Shown here: positions 1-5,598 of the stretch, in pieces
How the letters are laid out: the number at the start of each line of letters is the position of its first letter
Numbering within the stretch: position 1 is the first letter of the stretch
NCBI GenBank assembly: GCA_015233515.1
Contig: JADFXS010000147.1
Span: 631-7,008 of the forward strand
Source: Deltaproteobacteria bacterium
GTDB taxonomy: Bacteria; Desulfobacterota; Desulfarculia; Adiutricales; JAGVGV01
Direction of reading: 5' to 3'
Length of the DNA: 6,378 nucleotides
Notes under the pieces: model-generated
What the model saw: only the letters and a program-made list of their open reading frames with translations
The model's database searches: none
What the model was told of the DNA's origin: nothing
Translations under genes and position numbers: made by a program

Positions 1-2
1 CA

Positions 3-125
3 CTTGGGAGAACGATAACCGCACTCGGGTCAGGCGTAGTATTGTTTATTCTGAACCATAAAAATCCGTTCGGCGTCAACGCTCTTGGTGTTACTACCAC
101 CTCTATAGCTTTAATTTTCGCGTAA
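3..125 (+). CDS. C-terminal fragment of an unidentified membrane protein (partial, 5' end outside window)
   Basis: The frame is open from the left edge and ends at TAA (123-125), giving 40 residues. Two hydrophobic stretches are visible: one around TITALGSGVVLFIL and one around ALGVTTTSIALIFA, joined by a short polar loop containing NHKNPFG. This pattern of two membrane segments with a small loop suits the end of a polytopic transporter. I do not recognise the family; a sodium:solute symporter-like carrier is one possibility, but nothing diagnostic is present. It runs towards the minus-strand operon, so the two units converge. The same frame stays open after the TAA for 55 more codons (126-290), stopping at TGA 291-293. 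The gene may therefore have been longer and acquired a premature stop, or the continuation may be chance. That the fragment is coding at all is inferred from its hydrophobic composition. Confidence 0.5.
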   Translation, partial: LGRTITALGSGVVLFILNHKNPFGVNALGVTTTSIALIFA

Positions 126-318
126 GACAAGAATTACGGTCCCAAAAGCATGGATAAACGGATGGGCATCCGGGAAGCAGTCACGGGAGTCTGGAACTCG
201 GCCAAGTCATCCTGGAACAGGCAAGCGAGCCCATTCTCCGCGGCTTGGTGGGGGGAACTCCAATGGGAGGGAATGGTTCGTGATTATGGCTGAAGCGGAA
301 GAACTCGGTCGGAGTTGA

Positions 319-357
319 CTTGCCAGGCCGGAGCCTTCGCGGCTCCGACCTGGCAAG
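319..357. repeat. Long GC-rich inverted repeat (hairpin)
   Basis: Arm CTTGCCAGG (319-327) pairs with CCTGGCAAG (349-357), and the inner arm CGGAGCC (329-335) pairs with GGCTCCG (341-347) around the loop TTCGC. One C/A mismatch (328/348) interrupts an otherwise 16-bp stem. No T-run follows on either strand, so it is not a canonical intrinsic terminator. A competing arm, GGTCGGAG at 307-314, is complementary to CTCCGACC at 343-350. Confidence 0.7.
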
Positions 358-411
358 TTCATGTATAAGCCGGGATGGGTCCGGCTATTCTTTATATATT
401 AACAGCGTCTC

Positions 412-447
412 TCGATCTCCCGCCCCTGGCTCAGGAGATCGATTTTT
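412..447 (+). terminator. Probable Rho-independent terminator, + strand
   Basis: A perfect 9-bp stem, TCGATCTCC (412-420) with GGAGATCGA (434-442), encloses a 13-base loop and is followed at once by TTTTT (443-447) on the + strand. It could end the transcript of the membrane-protein gene arriving from the left. The opposite strand lacks a T-run after the stem, so it probably works in one direction only. The large loop lowers certainty. Confidence 0.5.
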
Positions 448-554
448 GCGCTGACTAAGTTGCCTCCCGACGGAGCGTGTGGTGTCATGTCGATGAGCGG
501 CACAAGCCGTGAAGAGAAACCTCTATTGCCAAAAGACCTTCCTTGAAAACAACG

Positions 555-582
555 GAGATTTCTCCCTGCGGTCGAAATGACA
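555..582. repeat. Repeat-like intergenic motif (GGTCGAAATGACA type)
   Basis: This stretch contains the short palindrome GGAGA-TT-TCTCC (554-565), followed by CTGCGGTCGAAATGACA. From memory, closely similar sequences (GAGATTTCTC...TCGAAATGACA) recur in the intergenic DNA of many unrelated bacterial genomes. Only one copy is present here, so repeat status cannot be shown from this window. Confidence 0.35.
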
Positions 583-729
583 ATAAGCGCATGTTTCCTT
601 GCTTCATAACCCACCATGCGCGGCGGGTCGGGCGCTTCTCAGATATGTAATCCAGGCCAGGGGTCCTTATGATCCTCTATAAAAACAGCCCATGTTTCAT
701 TTCAATGACCGAAATCGATCCAGAGCCGA

Positions 730-2052
730 TTATAATTTTTGGCAACTCTCATCCAGGACATCCGCGACAAATTCCATATCTTTTTCCGTGACGCAGATGG
801 GCGGATTAATGCGCATGATATTTCCGAAAACGCCGCCTCTTCCGACGATGAGTCCGTGATCTTTGGCCGCTTCGACAATGCGGGCCGCTTCTTCGGGGGC
901 CGGTTCCTTGGTGGTCCGATCCTTGACGAATTCCACGCCGATCATAAGGCCTCGTCCGCGGTAATCGCCGATGACATCATGACGGTTTTTGACCGCTTCG
1001 AGTCTTTTCATGAGCAAATTGCCGGTGACTTTAGCGTTTTCCATCATTCCGTCTTCGTCGATGATGCGGAGGACCGCTCGACCGGCGGCGCAGGCCATTG
1101 GGTTGGAACCGTAGGTGTTAAAAAATTTCTTCTGAGACATGGCTTCGGCGATTTCGCGTTTGGCCACGACCGCCGCTAAGGGATAGCCGTTGCCGATACC
1201 CTTGGCCATAACCACGATATCCGGAGTTACGCCATGGGCCTGGAAGCCCCACATATCCGTTCCCATTCGCGCAAAGCCGGTTTGGACCTCATCGATGATG
1301 CAGACGCCGCCCGCGGCGCGGACGCTCTCAAAGGCTCCGGCCAGGTAGCCTTTCGGCATGGGGATAACGCCGCCGAAGCCCTGGATGGGTTCAATGATTA
1401 TACCGGCGATTTGGCCGGGAGTAGATGAGTTAATCGTGATTTCGATCTCTTTGATGTAGGGATCGACGGTGGCCCCGTGAACGCCGCGATATTGGTCGGG
1501 ATTGTGGACATGGATAATCCCATGATTTTGCGGAACGTTTTGGTGGCAGGTTTTGATCCCGGTCAGGGACATCGCGCCGAAATGCAGGCCGTGGAAGCTA
1601 TTGCGCAGGGCGAGTAAATCAAAATTGCCTGTGTACAGCCGGGCCATCAACACGGCCAGATCGTTGGCTTCCGCGCCGCTGTTGACAAAGTGGGCCACCC
1701 AGTCTTCCCCGGGAGGCATCTTGGCGCCCAGTTCTTCGCCGAAGTGCGCCGGGACCGGCTGATAATACATGGTAGTGCAGTGGGTTAACTCTTCAGCCTG
1801 CTTCATGGCTTCGGACGTCACAAAGGGATGACAATGTCCCACGCTGATGCAAAGATTCTGGGCCAGACAGTCCAGATATTGTTTGCCTTTCTCATCCCAG
1901 ACATATTGCATATGCCCGCGTTTCAGGATGATCGGCTTTTGAAAAGCCACAAAAGTCCGCAGCGACGGTGTCAAGTATTTGTGCCGACGGTTTGCGGTGG
2001 CCTCATAATCCCAATCGGTTTCGATCGGTTTATAATTTTTGTTCGAACTCAC
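730..2052 (-). CDS. Class III (PLP-dependent) aminotransferase, AGXT2-like
   Basis: A pyridoxal-phosphate aminotransferase of 440 residues, full length for the class III family. Visible signatures are the SVGHCHP segment (70-76), the phosphate-binding NSGAEAND (124-131), IIDEVQTGF with Asp254, which would contact the PLP ring nitrogen, and VMAKGIGNGYP with Lys284 as the Schiff-base lysine. TYGSNP (313-318) and RINPP (414-418) are also typical. Overall it resembles alanine-glyoxylate aminotransferase 2-like enzymes, which accept alanine, beta-alanine-type amines and related substrates; the actual substrate cannot be read from sequence. The GTG start at 2052 is preferred over the ATGs at 2088/2085 because AAGGAG (2060-2065) lies 7 bases upstream of it. 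It is the last gene of the mtgA-mtbC-mtbB series, 88 bases after mtbB. It may use the amine left after demethylation or supply an unrelated nitrogen step. Function class is confident; role is inferred. Confidence 0.93.
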   Translation of the reverse strand: MSSNKNYKPIETDWDYEATANRRHKYLTPSLRTFVAFQKPIILKRGHMQYVWDEKGKQYLDCLAQNLCISVGHCHPFVTSEAMKQAEELTHCTTMYYQPVPAHFGEELGAKMPPGEDWVAHFVNSGAEANDLAVLMARLYTGNFDLLALRNSFHGLHFGAMSLTGIKTCHQNVPQNHGIIHVHNPDQYRGVHGATVDPYIKEIEITINSSTPGQIAGIIIEPIQGFGGVIPMPKGYLAGAFESVRAAGGVCIIDEVQTGFARMGTDMWGFQAHGVTPDIVVMAKGIGNGYPLAAVVAKREIAEAMSQKKFFNTYGSNPMACAAGRAVLRIIDEDGMMENAKVTGNLLMKRLEAVKNRHDVIGDYRGRGLMIGVEFVKDRTTKEPAPEEAARIVEAAKDHGLIVGRGGVFGNIMRINPPICVTEKDMEFVADVLDESCQKL

Positions 2053-2102
2053 TTGTCGACTCCTTTCTATATTCCGGAGTGCCATCATTTGCGGCAGAAA
2101 CT

Positions 2103-2133
2103 CGGACAGCGTCCAATCTATAAACGCCGTCCG
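2103..2133 (-). other. Intercistronic hairpin between mtbB and the aminotransferase gene
   Basis: On the minus-strand RNA, CGGACGGCGU (2133-2124) pairs with ACGCUGUCCG (2112-2103): a 10-bp stem with one G-U pair and an 11-base loop. It begins 7 bases after the mtbB stop codon. No U-run follows, so it is more likely an mRNA-stabilising or processing element, or a partial attenuator, than a strong terminator. Confidence 0.5.
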
Positions 2134-2140
2134 AATTAAG

Positions 2141-3532
2141 TCAACGGTTTAAGCCCGTCTTCTTTTTGAAAAGATTGACGCAATTGATGTCCATGTCCAG
2201 TTTTTTAGCAATATTGTATTTGGCGGCCATGCCGTCGACGGTGCCGGGCCCCTCGGAAATTCTAAAAATATTGAGGTCTTCCCTGACTTCATTCATGATG
2301 ATCGGATCATGAATATCCGCCACGGACAGTCCCAGTTTATCAGCGACATATTTCTTGGCGGCATCTATTCTCAGGCCTCGGTTCAGTTGCAGACGAGCTA
2401 CCAGATCTCCGGTAGTTCGGACTCCGCTCATTCCCGAGACGAGTGCGTGCGCGGCGTGCATTCCAAAGGGATCGCCTACGCCCACCTACAATCCGTCCAG
2501 TTTGCAGATTTCCACATGAGCTTTGGAGGCGCGTGACAGGGTATCGACCGGGACGGTCAGGGCCAGCGGGATACCGCAGACTCCCATGCCCAGATTGGCA
2601 TGAATCGGTATATTGGAGACTTCCGAGCAGGCTTTGATGAAGGTCACCGAGCGGGCGAGGTTCCACGGCGAAGTCCCGCTGGAGACGACGTTGATCGCCG
2701 GCCCGAAAATCGTGGCCCCGGCCTTTTGAGCCAGTTTGACCTGATCCTGGGGATAGAGGCCGGCCAGGCGAACCCCATCATAGGTGAGATCTCCGTGCAT
2801 TCCCAGCACGAATTCACCAGCCATACCCATCTCGATTCCCATGTCCGGGTATTTTTTGCGTAATTTTTCCGTGGCGATCAGGGCGGCCAGAAAGTCGGCG
2901 TCTCCGGCCGCGCCCACGGTGTCGATGTTGATACCGTCCACACCCGCCTCATACATTTGGGAGGCGACATAAACGATATCGCTGACCGCTAATTCGATCG
3001 CTTCTTCATAGGATTTTTTGGCTTCTTCGATTTTCCCCATGGGAAGCAAATCAGCGGGATTCGGGCAGGGGCCGTCCGGCTGGCTGTACAATCCCAAATT
3101 AGGCATGGCCCCGTAGAAAACCGGGGCGACCGTGGAGTTGAGAATAAGGTCCAAGTCCGGCAATTCAAAACCGACAATCGGTTTTACCGGTTTATAACTA
3201 TAATCGATATGCGTCATTTCCAGACTGTCGGCGCCGAGCGCTCTTTCAAATATCTGCAATGACTGAACCCGGCTGACAATGATATGGGCGCGTCTGATCT
3301 TGGACGACATCCCATCATAGCTCATGCAGACTTCCTTGCCGGGCTCAACCCCGACGATTTTGTCCGGGTTTTTAAAAATATCGAAAATATGTTGAAGTTC
3401 TTCTTGTTTCAGAGGCGGAACTCCGGCTCTCTCGGCCGCGTCTATGGATCCTTCTTCAATATCCTGCCGGACTTCATCCTCGGTCATTTCGACTCTATAA
3501 CCGTCTCCGGTTCTCGTTGTTATCTTTGCCAC
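2141..3532 (-). CDS. mtbB: Dimethylamine:corrinoid methyltransferase MtbB, containing pyrrolysine at an in-frame TAG
   Basis: Catalyses methyl transfer from dimethylamine (or a close analogue) to the cobalt of its corrinoid protein, in the cytoplasm. The reading frame is interrupted by TAG at 2486-2488 and continues in frame to TGA at 2141. Read as Pyl this gives 463 residues, near the 467 I recall for Methanosarcina MtbB. The context KLDGL-Pyl349-VGVGDPFGM matches the archaeal VDGI-Pyl-IGVGDPMGM site, and family blocks continue on both sides: HIDYSYKPVKP (108-118), FYGAMPNLGLY (139-149), DTVGAAGDAD (204-213), GMAGEFVLGMHGDL (236-249) and, after Pyl, GDLVARLQLNRGLRI. The GTG start at 3532 has AAGGAG (3539-3544) 6 bases upstream and aligns with the archaeal N-terminus; an upstream TTG at 3589 is in frame but less likely. 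It lies 81 bases after mtbC. The similarity is from memory of the archaeal protein; true substrate specificity is untested. Confidence 0.95.
2486..2488 (-). other. In-frame amber codon decoded as pyrrolysine
   Basis: The minus-strand codons read GGA TTG TAG GTG GGC GTA, with TAG as codon 349 of mtbB. Homology runs without a break across the codon, and the position coincides with the Pyl site of archaeal MtbB, where the residue is thought to bind and orient the methylamine in the active site. Standard gene calling would split mtbB into two ORFs here (2486-3532 and 2141-2485). Confidence 0.95.
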
Positions 3533-3613
3533 ACCGTTCTCCTTAAATATTGTCACGGTTTGATCATTAACTGGCTCACGGCACGTCAATATGGGCGTTT
3601 CCGGCCGATGGAT

Positions 3614-4267
3614 TTATTTTTGCGCCAACAGGGCCTGGGCTTTCAACACGCCGTCCTGGGCGTCTTCCGCGTAGGCATCCGCCCCGATGCGCACGGCCCA
3701 GCGAGGAGTTACCGGCGCTCCGCCGACCATGGTCTTGAAACGGTCCCGCAGGCCCGCTGATTTCAAGGCGTCTTCCAAATCCTTCTGGCGGGGCATGGTG
3801 GTGGTCAGTAAGGCGCTGGTGCCGATAATATCGGCGTTAACTTTCACGGCTTCCTCGATGATCCGGTCGGTGTCGACATCCCGTCCCAAATCATGGACCG
3901 TAAGACCATTGGCTTGCATCAACGAAACGACAATACACTTGCCGATATCATGGACATCGCCTTTGACCGTGGCGATCAGCACGGTGCCTTTTTTCTGCTG
4001 TTGATCGATTCGGCTGCCCAGGGCTTCATTGATGAAATCGGTGACGGCTTTCATGGTATCGGCCGATTTGATCAGTTCCGGCAAAAAGAGCTGCCCCCGG
4101 CCGAAAAGCACGCCCACGGCGTTGATGGCGGGAATAAAAGCCTGGTTCATCAAGTCAAAAGGATCCTGGCCGGCATCGACCGCTTCCCTGGATAAGGCCA
4201 GCGCTCGCTCCTTGTTCGCTTTGATCAATACTTCCTTGGCTTCATTAATTACATTTTGATCGATCAT
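3614..4267 (-). CDS. mtbC: Methylamine corrinoid protein MtbC
   Basis: A cobalamin-binding methyl carrier that shuttles the methyl group between MtbB and the MtgA-like methyltransferase. The 217 residues have the usual two-part architecture: an N-terminal helical cap (about 1-90, with the EAVDAGQDPFDLMNQAFIPA segment) and a Rossmann-like B12 domain. The B12 domain shows GDVHDIGK with His106 as the lower cobalt ligand, TSALLTTTM (150-158, the SxL motif) and VGGAPVT (181-187, the GG motif). The ATG at 4267 is chosen because it gives the standard family N-terminus (MIDQNVINEAKEVL) and has AAGGA (4278-4282) 10 bases upstream. A longer frame from TTG 4375 adds residues unlike the family. It is 131 bases downstream of the methyltransferase gene and 81 bases upstream of mtbB. 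Family assignment is secure; the dimethylamine-specific name rests on its neighbour. Confidence 0.93.
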   Translation of the reverse strand: MIDQNVINEAKEVLIKANKERALALSREAVDAGQDPFDLMNQAFIPAINAVGVLFGRGQLFLPELIKSADTMKAVTDFINEALGSRIDQQQKKGTVLIATVKGDVHDIGKCIVVSLMQANGLTVHDLGRDVDTDRIIEEAVKVNADIIGTSALLTTTMPRQKDLEDALKSAGLRDRFKTMVGGAPVTPRWAVRIGADAYAEDAQDGVLKAQALLAQK

Positions 4268-4398
4268 GACTTTGCTTTCCTTTATTAAAGTTCTCCCGGC
4301 GCGAAGGATGGCGAGGAGTTCGGGCATTTCACCCGGCGGCGTGTATCTGGAATCAGGTTGACCTTTTTCAACCAACTCTCCGGCGGTTCAGTGAAATT

Positions 4399-5196
4399 CT
4401 AGAGATCGAATCGACCGGCGCGAAAAGAGTCTATGAATTTCATGCAGTATTCGTCCCGGCCCGCCAAGGCTTCGGCGGCGATCAGGTTGGCCATCATGCG
4501 TTTGTCCAGGGGATTGATGATCAGACCGTCAAGCCCCTTGGTGATGGCCATGACGGCGAACAACTGATTCAAGAATTGCCGATTCGGCAGCCCGAAGGAG
4601 ATGTTGGACAGGCCGCACATGGTGTGAATTCCCTTGAACCGCTTGGTGATTTCCTCAATGGCGTCGAGAAATCCCAGACCAAAGTTCGAGTTGGTGGAAA
4701 TGGGCTGGACCAGTGGATCGATAAAAATGTTTTCCATGGCCACATTGTTTTTGAGCAGCCCATTAACCAGTTTATCCGCGATAGCCAGCCGATCGTCGAC
4801 GGTTTCCGGCATGCCGTCGTCGCTCATGCACAACGCGACGATTTTGATATCCGTCCCGGCGATGATCGGCATCAGTTTTTCATACCGATCTTTTTCCAGG
4901 GAGATGGAATTGATCATCGGAGTTCCCTTGTGCACGGACAACGCGGCTTCAATGGCCGCCGGACTGGGACTGTCAATACTGCATGGCGCGTCGCAGGCTT
5001 CCTGCGCCTTGGTCACGAGCCATTTGAGATAGGTTGTCTCCTCTTCCACGAATATACCGGCATTGACGTCGATGTAATCGGCTCCGGCCGCCCTCTGGTC
5101 ATGGGCGATTTTCTTTATGTATTCTTCATCCTGGTTCATAATCGCTTCGCCGATTTTTTTACGACTCGCGTTGATCAACTCTCCGACGATTATCAT
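4399..5196 (-). CDS. mtgA: Methyltetrahydrofolate:corrinoid methyltransferase (MtgA/AcsE-like)
   Basis: A pterin-binding TIM-barrel methyltransferase of 265 residues, close to the 262 I recall for AcsE of Moorella. It would move the methyl group from methyl-MtbC to tetrahydrofolate, in place of the coenzyme M transferase MtbA of methanogens. Expected pterin-site residues are visible: YIDVNAG (41-47), SIDSPSP with Asp75, PMINSIS with Asn96, FIDPLVQP with Asp160 and CGLSNISFGLPNR with Asn198. The ATG at 5196 is preferred because GGAG (5205-5208) lies 8 bases upstream and MIIVGELINA matches the family start; an ATG at 5202 is too close to that site. It is first in the operon. The stop codon is TAG (4399-4401), which could be read as Pyl in this organism; readthrough would add 38 residues. 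The symbol is by similarity: MtgA proper acts in glycine betaine demethylation. Confidence 0.88.
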   Translation of the reverse strand: MIIVGELINASRKKIGEAIMNQDEEYIKKIAHDQRAAGADYIDVNAGIFVEEETTYLKWLVTKAQEACDAPCSIDSPSPAAIEAALSVHKGTPMINSISLEKDRYEKLMPIIAGTDIKIVALCMSDDGMPETVDDRLAIADKLVNGLLKNNVAMENIFIDPLVQPISTNSNFGLGFLDAIEEITKRFKGIHTMCGLSNISFGLPNRQFLNQLFAVMAITKGLDGLIINPLDKRMMANLIAAEALAGRDEYCMKFIDSFRAGRFDL

Positions 5197-5251
5197 TCTC
5201 ATTACTCCATTATCCGATTGATGGTTCGATCGGTAAAATTACCGGCATTAC

Positions 5252-5368
5252 TTAGCAGTGAGTTCCTTGGCTTTTTCCACAAAGGCCACGTCGTTTGGCA
5301 AGGTGATAGAGAGGGCGGCAGCCGTTGAAAGCGCGGCCGATAACGACAGCGCAGGCATGTGTTTTCAT
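5252..5368 (-). CDS. Doubtful small ORF or decayed gene remnant in the operon leader
   Basis: GAGGAG (5375-5380) lies 6 bases upstream of an ATG at 5368, an excellent translation signal. The frame it opens encodes only 38 residues (starts MKTHACAVVIG) and resembles nothing I know. A second frame from ATG 5358 to TAA 5248 encodes 36 residues and looks more protein-like: an Ala/Leu/Ser-rich start followed by a helix-like tail ending VEKAKELTAK. That tail and the LSLSAALS segment recall, weakly, the C-terminus of ThiD-type kinases. The pairing of a good start in one frame with better sequence in another fits a frameshifted remnant, a short leader peptide, or chance. It ends 48-52 bases upstream of the methyltransferase start. 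Confidence 0.25.
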   Translation of the reverse strand: MKTHACAVVIGRAFNGCRPLYHLAKRRGLCGKSQGTHC

Positions 5369-5471
5369 TAGTCACTCCTCTTGATTCTCGCCTTGAATAG
5401 AGGGATATCATTCGTTTGTTCTAATAGATATTTTTCAAATCCCGATAAGGCTCTCGGGCACGGGTTTAATC

Positions 5472-5488
5472 TGATATCAAAAATATCA
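5472..5488. promoter_or_regulatory. Small dyad, possible operator
   Basis: TGATAT (5472-5477) and ATATCA (5483-5488) are perfect inverted arms 5 bases apart. They share the TGATA/TATCA half-site with the larger palindrome 40 bases away, upstream of the minus-strand operon. Binding of any regulator is inference. Confidence 0.3.
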
Positions 5489-5526
5489 CTAGCTAAAGGA
5501 AAACAAATGATAGAAATTAGACTACT

Positions 5527-5551
5527 TATTGATGATATTTTATCATCAATA
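5527..5551. promoter_or_regulatory. Perfect 11-bp inverted repeat, possible operator or weak terminator
   Basis: TATTGATGATA (5527-5537) and TATCATCAATA (5541-5551) are exact reverse complements separated by TTT. It lies 48 bases after the regulator gene's stop and about 330 bases upstream of the methyltransferase start. The AT-rich stem and absence of a following U-run argue against a standard intrinsic terminator. Its symmetry suits a dimeric DNA-binding protein. Confidence 0.45.
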
Positions 5552-5598
5552 CTTATATAGATAAAGAAATAAGGCTGTTTGGCGAGCCCTAAAGAAAG

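Larger units (their letters stand above)
126..729. other. Intergenic region without a supported gene
   Basis: About 600 bases between the + strand membrane-protein fragment and the 3' end of the minus-strand aminotransferase gene. I find no convincing coding sequence, tRNA or rRNA. The longest open frame on the minus strand (399-617) runs through a repeat-like sequence and a terminator hairpin and has no protein-like features. The region holds a long GC-rich hairpin (319-357), a probable terminator (412-447) and a repeat-like motif (555-582). No clear intrinsic terminator for the minus-strand operon is visible just below 730; there is only a short T-run near 674-678 without a strong stem. Confidence 0.6.
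5202..5598 (-). promoter_or_regulatory. Leader/regulatory region between the regulator gene and the methyltransferase operon
   Basis: About 400 bases without a firmly supported gene. The part from 5460 to 5580 is clearly more AT-rich than its surroundings and carries two dyads (5472-5488 and 5527-5551), which suggests a control region for the operon transcribed leftward. I could not assign confident -35/-10 or -24/-12 promoter elements. The left part contains a strong ribosome-binding site and a doubtful small ORF. I see no cobalamin riboswitch signature. Confidence 0.45.

Noticed and set aside
399..617. 72-codon open frame on the minus strand in the left intergenic region
   Set aside because: It crosses the terminator hairpin and the repeat-like motif, and has no domain, convincing start signal or protein-like composition.
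1..730. A tRNA-Pyl or other pyl gene in the left intergenic region
   Set aside because: CTCTA-like strings occur (for example near 101 and 673), but no cloverleaf or acceptor stem could be assembled around them.
739..1179. 146-codon open frame on the + strand opposite the aminotransferase
   Set aside because: It lies entirely within a well-supported gene on the other strand and has no recognisable motif.
2486..3532. mtbB as a truncated pseudogene plus a separate downstream ORF
   Set aside because: The interrupting codon is specifically TAG at the established Pyl site, both halves are intact and in the same frame, and accessory genes are complete.
3284..3760. 158-codon open frame on the + strand spanning the mtbB/mtbC junction
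   Set aside because: It is antisense to two recognised genes and their intergenic spacer; no protein features.
4268..4375. N-terminal extension of the corrinoid protein from TTG 4375
   Set aside because: The extra residues do not resemble the family, whereas ATG 4267 gives the standard N-terminus and has a ribosome-binding site.
4576..5328. Long open frame on the + strand opposite the MtgA-like gene
   Set aside because: It is antisense to a gene with clear catalytic motifs, and its translation shows no family features. It is a shadow of the codon bias of the real gene.
5202..5598. Cobalamin riboswitch ahead of the corrinoid operon
   Set aside because: No B12-box-like sequence or supporting helices were seen; the region is AT-rich and dominated by simple dyads.
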